Origin: an uncultured Mycoplasmatota bacterium
Lineage (GTDB): Bacteria > Bacillota_I > Bacilli_A > RF39 > UBA660
Length of the DNA stretch: 40,923 bases
Reading direction: 5' to 3'
Assembly (NCBI GenBank): GCA_900547465.1
Contig: URHJ01000009.1
Span: 1 to 40,923, forward strand
The notes under the pieces were generated by a model. It did no database searches. It was not told the origin of the DNA and saw nothing but the letters and a program-made list of their open reading frames with translations. Below, piece after piece: positions 15,437 to 23,604 of the stretch. Both the position numbers and the translations under genes were made by a program. Position 1 is the first letter of the stretch; each line of letters starts with the position of its first letter.

Positions 15437-18061
15437 TTATTTATTTTCTCTTATTTTAGCTTGAGCTGCAGCAAGTCTTGCGATTGGTACTCTGTATGGT
15501 GAACATGACACATAATCAAGTCCAACTCTATGACAAAAGTCAATTGATTTAGGATCTCCTCCATGTTCTCCACAAATTCCTAAACTAATGTTAGGTCTAG
15601 TTTTTCTACCTAAGTATACAGCTGATTTTACAAGTTCTCCTACACCTTCTTCATCAATAGATTGGAAAGGATCTTGTTCAAATATCTTTTTATCAAAATA
15701 GTCATTTAAGAACTTAGAAGCGTCATCTCTAGAAAAACCATATGTCAATTGGGTTAAATCATTAGTACCAAAACTAAAGAATTCTGCTTCTTCTGCTAGG
15801 GAATCAGCAATTAGAGCTGCTCTTGGTAGTTCAATCATAGTTCCTACTTTATATTTTAATTTAGAATTTGCATTTTTTATTAACTTATCTGCTTCTTCTT
15901 TAATTAAACCTTTTACATATTTTAACTCTTTTAGATCTACTATTAGAGGAATCATTATTTCTGGTGTTGCTTTTATACCTTCTTTTTGTACCTCTAATGC
16001 TGCTTCTATAATGGCTTTTGTTTGCATCTTTGCAATTTCAGGATATGTAACATCTAATCTACAGCCTCTATGTCCCATCATTGGATTGAATTCTTTTAAA
16101 GTGTTCATTCTTTCGATTAGTTTTTGTTCTGTTATATTTAATTCTTTAGCAACTTCTTTTATTTCTTTTTCAGTTTTTGGTAAGAATTCATGTAATGGCG
16201 GATCAAGCAAACGAATAGTAACATCACGATCTTGCATTACTCTGAATAGTCCAATAAAATCTTCTTTTTGAAATGGAAGAATAGTATCTAAAGCCTTAAT
16301 TCTTTCTTCTTTAGTTTCTGAACATATCATTTTTCTGAAATTTAGAATTCTAATTGGATCAAAAAACATGTGCTCTGTTCTACATAACCCTATTCCTTCG
16401 GCTCCAAATGTTTTTGCTACTTCTGCATCTTTTGGAGTATCAGCATTACATCTTATTTCTAATCTTCTAATGTCATCTGCCCATTTCATGAATGTTTTAA
16501 AATCACCTGAAATTTCTACATCTTTTGTTTTTATTACACCTTCATAAACTAATCCTGTTGAACCATCAAGACTTATATAGTCTCCTTCTTTTAAAATTTT
16601 TCCTGACTTTAATTGAATCTTCTTTTCATCTTTGTTGATAGCAATATCTCCACAACCGGTGATACAACATCTACCCATACCACGAGCTACAACTGCGGCA
16701 TGTGAAGTCATTCCTCCTCTTACAGTTAAGATTCCATGTGCTATATTCATACCTTCAATATCTTCTGGAGATGTTTCTTCTCTAACTAGGATTAAATCTT
16801 TTTCTCCATTTTTGTGTGCTATTAATATATCGTCTGCACTAAAATATATTTTTCCAACTGTTGCGCCAGGTGATGCCGCAAGTCCATGGGCAATGGCCTC
16901 TTTATTTTTTAAATCTTCCTCTTTAAATAGTGGATGAAGTAATTGATCTAAGCTTTTAGCATCTACTCTTAGTATTGCTTCTTCTTTTGATATTATATTT
17001 TTATTTACTAAATCAACAGCTATTTTTACACCTGCTTGAGCAGTTCTTTTTCCATTTCTTGTTTGTAACATGAATAATTTGCCATCTTCAATAGTAAATT
17101 CCATATCTTGCATATCTTTATAATGATTTTCTAATATATCACAAATTTTACAAAATTCATTGTAACAGTCTGGCATTACTTCTTTTAAGGTACTAATATC
17201 TTGAGGAGTTCTAATTCCTGCGACTACATCTTCTCCTTGGGCATTCATTAAATACTCACCAAATAGCTTTTTCTCACCTGTTGCGGGATTTCTTGTAAAG
17301 GCTACTCCCGTACCTGAAGTTTCTCCTTTATTACCATACACCATTTCTTGAACATTAACAGCTGTACCCCATTCATCGGGAATACCATTTAATCTTCTAT
17401 ATGTATTGGCTCTTTCTGTATTCCAACTTCTAAACACGGCTTTAACTGCTTCTATTAATTGAAGTTTTGCATCTTGTGGGAACTCTTCTTTAGCATGCTT
17501 TTTATATTGTTTCTTATAAACTTCTATTACTTCTTTTAAATCTTCAGCAGTCATATCAGTATCATTTTTAATACCTTTTTCTGTTTTTATTTTGTCAAAC
17601 ATTTCTTCAAAATCTTCTTTAGGAAATCCCATAACAACGTCAGCAAACATTTGAATGAATCTTCTATATGAATCATATACAAATCTCTCATTATTTGTTA
17701 TTTTAGCAAATGATTTTGCAACAGCATCGTTCATTCCTAAATTTAGAACAGTGTCCATCATTCCTGGCATGGACTCTCTTGCTCCACTTCTTACTGAAAC
17801 TAAAAGTGGATTTTCTGGATTTCCAAATTCTTTGCCACATCTTGTTTCTAGTTTATTTAACTCTTTATAAATTTCTTCTACTATATCGTTAGATAATTCC
17901 TTATTATCTTTATAGTACTTTCTACAAGCTTCTGTTGTAACAGTAAAACCGCTAGGTACAGGTAGACCAATACTTGTCATTTCAGCTAAGTTTGCTCCTT
18001 TACCACCTAGTAATTCTCGCATATCTTTATTTCCTTCATGAAACGAATAAACATATTTCAT
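15437..18061 (-). CDS. ppdK: Pyruvate, phosphate dikinase
   Basis: 874 aa, the usual length for bacterial PPDK (EC 2.7.9.1), which interconverts pyruvate, ATP and phosphate with PEP, AMP and pyrophosphate. The N-terminal ATP-grasp part is present (GGKGANLAEMTSIGLPVPSGFTV; SVRSGARESMPGMMDTVLNLG). So are the swivelling phosphohistidine domain (GGMTSHAAVVARGMGRCC, catalytic His in TSHA) and the C-terminal PEP/pyruvate barrel (MIELPRAALIADSLAEEAEFFSFGTNDLTQ; GICGEHGG with the catalytic Cys). All key motifs are intact. In fermenting anaerobes it commonly works glycolytically, making ATP from PEP. It is monocistronic, with RBS AAGGGAG, its own promoter and terminator. No PPDK regulatory protein is in the window. 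Confidence 0.98.
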   Translation of the reverse strand: MKYVYSFHEGNKDMRELLGGKGANLAEMTSIGLPVPSGFTVTTEACRKYYKDNKELSNDIVEEIYKELNKLETRCGKEFGNPENPLLVSVRSGARESMPGMMDTVLNLGMNDAVAKSFAKITNNERFVYDSYRRFIQMFADVVMGFPKEDFEEMFDKIKTEKGIKNDTDMTAEDLKEVIEVYKKQYKKHAKEEFPQDAKLQLIEAVKAVFRSWNTERANTYRRLNGIPDEWGTAVNVQEMVYGNKGETSGTGVAFTRNPATGEKKLFGEYLMNAQGEDVVAGIRTPQDISTLKEVMPDCYNEFCKICDILENHYKDMQDMEFTIEDGKLFMLQTRNGKRTAQAGVKIAVDLVNKNIISKEEAILRVDAKSLDQLLHPLFKEEDLKNKEAIAHGLAASPGATVGKIYFSADDILIAHKNGEKDLILVREETSPEDIEGMNIAHGILTVRGGMTSHAAVVARGMGRCCITGCGDIAINKDEKKIQLKSGKILKEGDYISLDGSTGLVYEGVIKTKDVEISGDFKTFMKWADDIRRLEIRCNADTPKDAEVAKTFGAEGIGLCRTEHMFFDPIRILNFRKMICSETKEERIKALDTILPFQKEDFIGLFRVMQDRDVTIRLLDPPLHEFLPKTEKEIKEVAKELNITEQKLIERMNTLKEFNPMMGHRGCRLDVTYPEIAKMQTKAIIEAALEVQKEGIKATPEIMIPLIVDLKELKYVKGLIKEEADKLIKNANSKLKYKVGTMIELPRAALIADSLAEEAEFFSFGTNDLTQLTYGFSRDDASKFLNDYFDKKIFEQDPFQSIDEEGVGELVKSAVYLGRKTRPNISLGICGEHGGDPKSIDFCHRVGLDYVSCSPYRVPIARLAAAQAKIRENK

Positions 18062-18090
18062 TAAATCATCTCCCTTATTATCTATAATTA

Positions 18091-18099
18091 ATTATATCA
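18091..18099 (-). promoter_or_regulatory. Extended -10 promoter of ppdK
   Basis: TGATATAAT on the reverse strand, 30 bases before the start codon. Confidence 0.6.
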
Positions 18100-18129
18100 A
18101 AAATCAATTAATTTGTTTAGATTAATTTT

Positions 18130-18162
18130 AATAAAATAAAATCAACCACTAAGTGTAGTTGA
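18130..18162 (-). terminator. Intrinsic terminator overlapping the sigE stop codon
   Basis: TCAACTAC pairs with GTGGTTGA (one wobble) around a 5-base loop and is followed by TTTTATTTTATT on the reverse strand. The sigE TAG stop lies at the loop. Confidence 0.8.
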
Positions 18163-18841
18163 CTAATGTTTTTAATCTTTTTATTACCTTTTTTTCTATC
18201 CTTGAAATATAAGACTGAGATATTCCTAATTTTTCTGCAACCTCTTTTTGAGTAAGTTCTTGTTGTCCTAATAGTCCATATCTTAAGATAATAATATCTC
18301 TATCTCTAGGATTTAATCTCATTACTTCATTAATTACCATTTTTCTATCAGTTTCTTCTTCTATCCCTTTAGTAACAATGTCTTTTTCTGTACCTAGCAC
18401 ATCTTCTAGATGCAATTCATTGCCTTCAGAATCGTATGATAATGATGCATCTATACTAACTTCTGTTTTCATTTTTTTAGTTTTTCTTAAATACATTAAT
18501 ATTTCATTATCAATACATCTTGATGCATAAGTTGCGAGTTTAATGTTCTTTCCTCTAGAAAATGTATTTATACCTTTAATCAAACCAATTGTACCGATAC
18601 TTACTAAATCTTCCAAGTCTACATTTGTATTTTCATATTTTTTTGCTAAAAAGACAACCAATCTTAAGTTATGTTCAATTAATATATCTTTAGCTTTTTC
18701 ATCTCCATCTTCTAATAATTCTAAGTAATAATCCTCTTTTTCTTTTGATAATGGCTCAGGCAATATATCCGTAGCCCCTACATAAAAGATTGTACCAACT
18801 TTTCTAAATATACTTTTAATAAAATTAATTATTTTTAACAT
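18149..18841 (-). CDS. sigE: Sporulation sigma factor sigma-E (pro-form)
   Basis: 230 aa from the ATG at 18841, with AAAGGAGG upstream; an 11-codon longer frame lacks a site. After an amphipathic N-terminus (MLKIINFIKSIFRKVGTIFYVG) the protein matches sigma-E closely. It has ALLIEHNLRLVV-type region 2.1, EDLVSIGTIGLIKGINTFSRGKNIKLATYASRCIDNEILMYLR-like region 2.2-2.4 (shown here in part: TIGLIKGINTF, KLATYASRCI), and ISQSYISRIEKKVIKRL in the 4.2 helix-turn-helix. The N-terminus aligns with the Bacillus pro-sequence that tethers sigma-E to the membrane until cleavage. It directs early mother-cell transcription in spore formers. It overlaps spoIIGA by seven bases, the standard spoIIG operon order. 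Confidence 0.93.
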   Translation of the reverse strand: MLKIINFIKSIFRKVGTIFYVGATDILPEPLSKEKEDYYLELLEDGDEKAKDILIEHNLRLVVFLAKKYENTNVDLEDLVSIGTIGLIKGINTFSRGKNIKLATYASRCIDNEILMYLRKTKKMKTEVSIDASLSYDSEGNELHLEDVLGTEKDIVTKGIEEETDRKMVINEVMRLNPRDRDIIILRYGLLGQQELTQKEVAEKLGISQSYISRIEKKVIKRLKTLVNYT

Positions 18842-19611
18842 AAATCCTCCTTTAAACAATTTGGTAATATGCAATCTGCATTTTCTAATTGAAATCTATT
18901 CTTAATATTTCCTATTAGTAAGTTCTTATATTCTTTATCATCTATAACTATTTTTTCAGGCTTTATACAAGGAATCACTCCGTTATTTGTTATAGTTTTA
19001 TATGGGACGTAAATAATATTTTTTGTTTTTAAATTTAATTTAGAGGTATCCATTAAAATTATTCCTCTTCCTTTATATTGATCTTTTAATGTATTTCCTG
19101 TATCTAGGTATCCTTTTAAAGTATACTTATTTTTATTTATATATAAATCAAAAGTGTAACAGTTTCTGAGTGTATTTTTTACTTGTTTATTTTGCTTTAT
19201 ATAAAATGAAATTATAAATGGACTAATAATAATCATTACTATGAGGTTAATACTTATGCCATTTGAGAAAAATATAAGTCCATTGTTTTTATAAGAGAAT
19301 GTTTGATTTAGTAAATACATTCCTCCTCCTAAAAAGATACTCACTACATAAAATTCAACATAAGTTTTAAGAAAATTATTTTTTCCAAAGCAAGCTAATA
19401 CCATAATTGTACTGATTACTATCTTAAGTAAAAATAAAGTAATGGTGTTTATCTTTAGAAACAAGAAAAAAATACTGAGTGATCCAATTAATGCCCCTAA
19501 TAGTAATCTTTTTAATTTAGTTTTTTCTTTTAGAATTATCTTAGTTGCGAATAGTAAGAGAAAATCAAAGAAAAAGTTAATTAGGAATATTAAGTCTAAA
19601 TAGATTTTCAT
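18835..19611 (-). CDS. spoIIGA: SpoIIGA-like sigma-E processing peptidase
   Basis: 258 aa. The N-terminal half has about five membrane segments (residues 5-25, 36-53, 57-75, 84-103, 118-137). The C-terminal half is a cytoplasmic aspartic-protease-like domain with LKGYLDTGNTL, Asp170 in the DTGN motif being the expected catalytic residue. Family knowledge: SpoIIGA is activated by SpoIIR from the forespore and cuts the pro-sequence of sigma-E at the septal membrane. It lies directly upstream of sigE and overlaps it by seven bases, strongly supporting the assignment. GGTGAT precedes the ATG. A terminator only 25 bases upstream separates it from the previous gene, so it needs read-through or a promoter within that terminator region. 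Confidence 0.92.
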   Translation of the reverse strand: MKIYLDLIFLINFFFDFLLLFATKIILKEKTKLKRLLLGALIGSLSIFFLFLKINTITLFLLKIVISTIMVLACFGKNNFLKTYVEFYVVSIFLGGGMYLLNQTFSYKNNGLIFFSNGISINLIVMIIISPFIISFYIKQNKQVKNTLRNCYTFDLYINKNKYTLKGYLDTGNTLKDQYKGRGIILMDTSKLNLKTKNIIYVPYKTITNNGVIPCIKPEKIVIDDKEYKNLLIGNIKNRFQLENADCILPNCLKEDLC

Positions 19612-19635
19612 AATATCACCACTATTAAGATAGCA

Positions 19636-19661
19636 TAAAAAAAACGACTTAATTGTCGTTT
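19636..19661 (-). terminator. Intrinsic terminator between the small membrane gene and spoIIGA
   Basis: AAACGAC-AATTAA-GTCGTTT forms a 7-bp stem followed by a run of T on the reverse strand. It ends 24 bases before the spoIIGA start. Confidence 0.85.
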
Positions 19662-19669
19662 CTTGGATA

Positions 19670-19984
19670 TTAGATTTTCTTTTTATTGAAAAATATTTTT
19701 GTAATATAAAATAAGAATATTGTCATTAATGCTACATAACACCAACTTAGGATAGTTGCGATAATTCCTGATGTATAATGGTTTATCATTCCTAATATTC
19801 CTGTTGGTAAGTATTTATCCATAACAGCAGCAACATCTCTTAGTGGTATATTATCTTTTATGAAGGCTAAAATTCTGAAAAATATATCAAATATCGCAAT
19901 AAAGAAAACAAATGAAGAAAATCTTTTAAAAAACATCACTACTATAATACATAATACAACTAATAAAACTATATCTATATACAT
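19670..19984 (-). CDS. Small integral membrane protein, unknown
   Basis: 104 aa from the ATG at 19984 (AGGTGAT upstream; the TTG one codon earlier is unlikely). Mostly hydrophobic: segments at about 3-20, 22-40 and 72-95, with a short polar middle (KDNIPLRDVAAVMDKYLPTG) and a basic C-terminus (FFNKKKI). I do not recognise the family. It starts eight bases after the MBL-fold hydrolase stop and is followed by a terminator, so it is the last gene of that unit. Its position next to spoIIGA is suggestive but gives no function. Confidence 0.75.
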   Translation of the reverse strand: MYIDIVLLVVLCIIVVMFFKRFSSFVFFIAIFDIFFRILAFIKDNIPLRDVAAVMDKYLPTGILGMINHYTSGIIATILSWCYVALMTIFLFYITKIFFNKKKI

Positions 19985-19992
19985 CAAATCAC

Positions 19993-20517
19993 CTACTTAA
20001 AATAAATATTGTTCTCAATCTCTTCTTTTAGAGTTGTTTTATCACCATGACCATTATATATTTCTATATCATCACTATAGTTTTTGATTTTTTGAATGCT
20101 TTCGGCCATTTTTTTCTCATCACCTGTTGGAAGATCACATCTACCTATACCTCCTTTAAAAATAAAGTCTCCTACAAACATAACTTTTTCTTCTTCAAAA
20201 TAAAATGTAACAGAATCTGTTGAATGTCCTGGTGTATAAATACATTTAAAAGTAAAATCTCCTATATTGTATTCTTTTTCTTCAAGATTACTTTTCTTAA
20301 ATATTTTGATACTTCTTTTAGTTAGAAAATTTCTTAATGCCCCAATATGATCAAAATGGGAATGAGTAATTAATACTCCTAAAACCTTATTGTCACCAAT
20401 CACATCTTTTATTTTTGGATAGTCATCTCCAGGATCTACTACCAAGCATGTATTATTCTTTTTTAATACGTAACAGTTTTCTTCAAGTGTTCCTGTTACT
20501 ACTGTTTCTATTTTCAT
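19993..20517 (-). CDS. MBL-fold metallo-hydrolase (glyoxalase II-like)
   Basis: 174 aa, short for the superfamily and typical of the single-domain YcbL/YqgX-type hydroxyacylglutathione-hydrolase-like proteins. The metal motif is THSHFDH (His52, His54, Asp56, His57), followed by PGHSTDS (third His) and VGDFIFKGGIGRCDLPTGD, where the Asp bridges the two metals, then a final NGHGDKT His. It is a soluble cytoplasmic hydrolase, probably of thioesters. Glyoxalase II activity is likely but not provable here, because bacilli use bacillithiol or other thiols. It has AGGTGATG before the ATG and is first gene of a two-gene unit with the small membrane protein. Confidence 0.88.
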   Translation of the reverse strand: MKIETVVTGTLEENCYVLKKNNTCLVVDPGDDYPKIKDVIGDNKVLGVLITHSHFDHIGALRNFLTKRSIKIFKKSNLEEKEYNIGDFTFKCIYTPGHSTDSVTFYFEEEKVMFVGDFIFKGGIGRCDLPTGDEKKMAESIQKIKNYSDDIEIYNGHGDKTTLKEEIENNIYFK

Positions 20518-20532
20518 ATCATCACCTATATT

Positions 20533-20541
20533 AATATATCA
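20533..20541 (-). promoter_or_regulatory. Possible extended -10 of the MBL-fold unit
   Basis: TGATATATT on the reverse strand, 16 bases before the start. The leader would be very short, so read-through from the yitT-type gene is an alternative. Confidence 0.3.
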
Positions 20542-20547
20542 TAAAAT

Positions 20548-21432
20548 TTATGATTGTTCAATTTGTAGATTTTGCTTTTTCTTCTTTTTTGATTTTGAAG
20601 TTGATTTAATGTGTTCTCCAATGATCTCTGATACTTCAAGAATAGTTATAAAACTACTTTGATCCATTTCATTACATATTTTTTTTAGTTCAAAAACCTC
20701 TAATCTTGTTAACACACAATATAATACTTCTTTTTCTCCTGTAATTAGTCCTTTTCCTTTTATTTTTGTTACAGTTCTACCTAGTCTTTTATAAATTTCA
20801 TCAGCCATATCACTACCTTTTTCTGTAACTATTAAAGCGGCTTTGGCCTGTTCTAAACCTTCTGAAACAAAGTCAATTACTTTAAAAGTGATAAAGTATG
20901 TAAGAAGTGAATACATAGCTCTATCTAATCCAAATATCATTCCTGCGACAGAATATATAATTAAGTTAAAGATTAATACTACTTGTCCAACAGATAAAGA
21001 TGTTTTTTTACTAATTACTAAGGCAACAGATTCAGTTCCATCAACACAACCTCCAAAATGAATAACTAGTCCTACTCCAATACCAAGTAAAGCTCCACCA
21101 AAAACTGTTGCTAGTAAAATTTGTTCTGTAACTGGATCAAAATAGGCACAATATGATAAAGATAGTGAGAAAATAATCATAGAATATACAGCTCTCATCA
21201 AAAATCCTTTACCTATATTTCTATACCCTACATAAATGAATGGTATGTTTAAAATTAATACTAATAGACTCATTGGTATACTTGTCATTTTTGAAATAAT
21301 AATTGAAATACCAGTAACTCCACCATCTAATATGGTATTTGGTATTAAAAATGTTTCTAGAGCATAAGCTCCTAAAAAAGCTCCTACTGTTAACATTAAG
21401 ACTGTAATTAAATTTCTTTTTAAACTTTCCAT
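20548..21432 (-). CDS. YitT-family (DUF161/DUF2179) membrane protein
   Basis: 294 aa. The N-terminal part contains the characteristic repeated membrane segments (LITVLMLTVGAFLGAYALETFLIP-like first helix, then GVTGISIIISK, LLGIGVGLVIHFGGCVDGTESVALVISK). The C-terminal cytoplasmic DUF2179 domain spans about 205-280 (KGSDMADEIYKRLGRTVTKIKGKG; ITILEVSEIIG). YitT proteins are widespread in Firmicutes, often several per genome; they are thought to be transporters or sensors but the substrate is not established. It is preceded by GGAGGA and a TTGAAA-17-TATACT promoter, and follows the tRNA-Glu terminator. Confidence 0.92.
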   Translation of the reverse strand: MESLKRNLITVLMLTVGAFLGAYALETFLIPNTILDGGVTGISIIISKMTSIPMSLLVLILNIPFIYVGYRNIGKGFLMRAVYSMIIFSLSLSYCAYFDPVTEQILLATVFGGALLGIGVGLVIHFGGCVDGTESVALVISKKTSLSVGQVVLIFNLIIYSVAGMIFGLDRAMYSLLTYFITFKVIDFVSEGLEQAKAALIVTEKGSDMADEIYKRLGRTVTKIKGKGLITGEKEVLYCVLTRLEVFELKKICNEMDQSSFITILEVSEIIGEHIKSTSKSKKKKKQNLQIEQS

Positions 21433-21458
21433 TATATTCCTCCTATTATCTTATTTAA

Positions 21459-21487
21459 AGTATATATCGACTGAATGATTTTTTCAA
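21459..21487 (-). promoter_or_regulatory. Promoter of the YitT-family gene
   Basis: The reverse strand reads TTGAAA (21482-21487), a 17-base spacer, then TATACT (21459-21464), 27 bases before the start. Confidence 0.7.
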
Positions 21488-21498
21488 GTTTTTTTCAA

Positions 21499-21525
21499 AA
21501 AGAAAAAGCCAGCTATAAACTGACT
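21499..21525 (-). terminator. Intrinsic terminator after tRNA-Glu
   Basis: AGTCAG...CTGGCT (one wobble) followed by TTTTTCTTTTT on the reverse strand, 14 bases after the CCA end. Confidence 0.75.
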
Positions 21526-21538
21526 TCATATACTAAAA

Positions 21539-21615
21539 TGGTAGCCTGTACGGAATTCGAATCCGTGAATGCTGCCTTGAGAGGGCAGTGTGTTAAGCCA
21601 CTTCACCAACAGGCC
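21539..21615 (-). tRNA. tRNA-Glu (anticodon CTC)
   Basis: On the reverse strand the acceptor GGCCTGT pairs with ACAGGCT (G-U at the top pair). The anticodon arm is CTGCC-CTCTCAA-GGCAG, giving anticodon CTC. The T-arm has ATTCGAAT, the discriminator is A, and CCA is encoded. It lies about 65 bases downstream of gltX, the gene for its own synthetase, and has its own terminator. Confidence 0.95.
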
Positions 21616-21682
21616 ATTTAAATAGTCATTTTTCTGACTATTTAATAATAACATAAAATGTTTTTTTATACAATATCTATAA

Positions 21683-23338
21683 TTATTTTTCTATTTTTGA
21701 TTTATATAAATCTATTCTTTTTAAGATTTTTTCATTTCCTAATATTTTTAAAATTGAGAATAAATCTGGTGATTTTGTTCTTCCTGTTACTATGACACGA
21801 ATAGCTTCACAAATATCACCAACATGTCCTTTGTATTCTTCTGGACTTTTTTTATACTCTTTAGGACTTCCTGCGTAACCTTTATTAACAGCAAACTCTT
21901 TAACTTTATTAAACCATTCTTCATTAGTACAATCTAAGTCTAAGTAGTTATTTACATAGTCAAGTACTAGTGCAACATCATATGTCTTATCACCATCATA
22001 TTTAGAGTAATTTTCTTGTTCGAAAATACTATCAATGGCATAAGAGAATTCTTCTTTAACATCACTATATTTTGAAATGTCTTTTCTAGGTCTTGGTCCA
22101 TCTTTTTCAATTGATAAGAATTTAATCATATCATCTTTATTAGCTTTTAATAATTCAAAGTAATCTTTATCATATTTTTCTGCCCAAGCAAGTGTTTCTT
22201 TATATACATTTTCCCCACTTTTACGAGAAAAATAAGTTTTAGAAATGTTATATAGTTTATCTAAGTCAAACAAAGTTCCACCTGTTGCCATCTTTTCAAA
22301 TGTAAATATAAAGTCATCTATTTTTTTGTCAGTATTGTTTAAGTACCATTCTTCAAAATTAGAATTAACTATTGTTGCTAAATAAAGTTTTACAGCTTCT
22401 ATCGGAATTCCTGCTTCATCATAATATGAAACAGCAGCTTCTGGATCTTTTCTTTTTGATAATTTTCTAACATTGCCATTTTCTTTTTTTGTAAGTGGTG
22501 CTATATGAGCATACTTAGGAGCTTTAAATCCTAAAATTTCAAATAGTTGAATGTGAAGAGGTAGACTTGATACCCATTCATCACCTCTGATTACATGTGT
22601 TGTGTGCATTAAATGATCATCAATTGCATGAGCTAAATGATAAGTAGGAGTCCCATCTTTTTTTAGCAATACTGTATCCATATCATGCTCTGGAAACTTA
22701 AGTTTTCCCTTTATACAATCAATTATTTCTACTTGTTTGTTACTATCTCCAGGAGATTTTAATCTAATAACATACTCACAATTATTATTTAATTTTTCTT
22801 TTATCTCTTCAAGTGATAAGTCACGATCTGTTGCGTACATACCATAAATACCTATCTTTATTTTAGCAAGTTCTTGTTCTTCTCTAATATTTGCTATTTC
22901 TTCTTCACTCATAAAACAAGGATATGCAAGTCCTTTAATAATTAAATCTTTAACATAGGTTTGATAAATTTCTGTTCTTTGGCTTTGAATATAAGGACCA
23001 TACTTTCCACCTACTATTGGACTTTCATCTGGAATAATATTGAAAGCTTTTAAATCATTATAGATTCCTTCTACTCCATTTTCTACAGCACGTTTTTGAT
23101 CAGTATCCTCTATTCTTAAAAAGAAGGTACCATTACTTTCTTTAGAATACATTTTATTTGCAAATGCTACTAATAAACTTCCCATATGAACAAATCCTGT
23201 TGGACTTGGTCCAAAACGAGTTACCATTGCATTTTCTTCTAAATTTCTTTCTGGATACATTTCTTCATAATACTCTCTTGTTTTAGTAATATTAGGAAAT
23301 AAAATTTCAGCAAGTTCTAGTCTTTCTTCTTTATTCAT
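21683..23338 (-). CDS. gltX: Glutamyl-tRNA synthetase
   Basis: 551 aa, the longer clostridial-type form with a 40-residue N-terminal extension. The class I motif is PSPTGFVHMGS (HMGS at 51-54 replacing HIGH). The KMSKS-equivalent is RKLSKRKD. LRIEDTDQKR is the usual Glu-binding strand. It charges tRNA-Glu with glutamate in the cytoplasm. In Firmicutes lacking GlnRS it also mischarges tRNA-Gln for GatCAB amidation (family knowledge). It is flanked by tRNA-Gln and tRNA-Glu genes, precisely those two substrates. AAAGGGAGTG lies before the ATG, and its -10 TATAAT is about 60 bases upstream. The C-terminal anticodon-binding region is present, and there is no truncation. Confidence 0.97.
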   Translation of the reverse strand: MNKEERLELAEILFPNITKTREYYEEMYPERNLEENAMVTRFGPSPTGFVHMGSLLVAFANKMYSKESNGTFFLRIEDTDQKRAVENGVEGIYNDLKAFNIIPDESPIVGGKYGPYIQSQRTEIYQTYVKDLIIKGLAYPCFMSEEEIANIREEQELAKIKIGIYGMYATDRDLSLEEIKEKLNNNCEYVIRLKSPGDSNKQVEIIDCIKGKLKFPEHDMDTVLLKKDGTPTYHLAHAIDDHLMHTTHVIRGDEWVSSLPLHIQLFEILGFKAPKYAHIAPLTKKENGNVRKLSKRKDPEAAVSYYDEAGIPIEAVKLYLATIVNSNFEEWYLNNTDKKIDDFIFTFEKMATGGTLFDLDKLYNISKTYFSRKSGENVYKETLAWAEKYDKDYFELLKANKDDMIKFLSIEKDGPRPRKDISKYSDVKEEFSYAIDSIFEQENYSKYDGDKTYDVALVLDYVNNYLDLDCTNEEWFNKVKEFAVNKGYAGSPKEYKKSPEEYKGHVGDICEAIRVIVTGRTKSPDLFSILKILGNEKILKRIDLYKSKIEK

Positions 23339-23397
23339 AAATACACTCCCTTTGTATATTATTTTTAACTAGTATTTACCCAAAAAACACTAGGTAC

Positions 23398-23403
23398 ATT
23401 ATA
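23398..23403 (-). promoter_or_regulatory. -10 box of gltX
   Basis: TATAAT on the reverse strand with a poor -35 (TTCTAT at 17 bases), 60 bases upstream of the start and just after the tRNA-Gln terminator. No T-box signature was seen in the short leader. Confidence 0.5.
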
Positions 23404-23440
23404 GCATAAAAAAAATTTTTATAGAACCCCTATTTTAAAT

Positions 23441-23465
23441 AATAAAACCCTTTTTTTATAAAGGG
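23441..23465 (-). terminator. Intrinsic terminator after tRNA-Gln
   Basis: CCCTTT...AAAGGG followed by TTTTATT on the reverse strand, 12 bases past the CCA end. Confidence 0.75.
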
Positions 23466-23477
23466 CTAACTACATAT

Positions 23478-23552
23478 TGGTTGCCCTAGTTAGATTCGAA
23501 CTAACGCGTCGTGCGGTCAGAGCGCACTGCCTTACCACTTGGCCATAGGGCA
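23478..23552 (-). tRNA. tRNA-Gln (anticodon CTG)
   Basis: On the reverse strand the acceptor TGCCCTA pairs with TAGGGCA, beginning with the U1 typical of tRNA-Gln. The D-arm is GCCAAGTGGTAAGGC. The anticodon arm GTGCG-CTCTGAC-CGCAC gives CTG. The T-arm is GTTAG-TTCGAAT-CTAAC, and CCA is encoded. It lies directly upstream of gltX. Confidence 0.93.
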
Positions 23553-23604
23553 ATATAAATTATAATTACATTGTACATTATTTCGTAAAAAAAATAAAGT
23601 GTTT

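Noticed and set aside
19640..19662. Spo0A box near spoIIGA (TTGTCGTTT)
   Set aside because: Only a partial match, and fully explained as one arm of the terminator hairpin.
23339..23440. T-box riboswitch in front of gltX
   Set aside because: The leader is only about 60 bases, with no specifier loop, T-box sequence or antiterminator visible.
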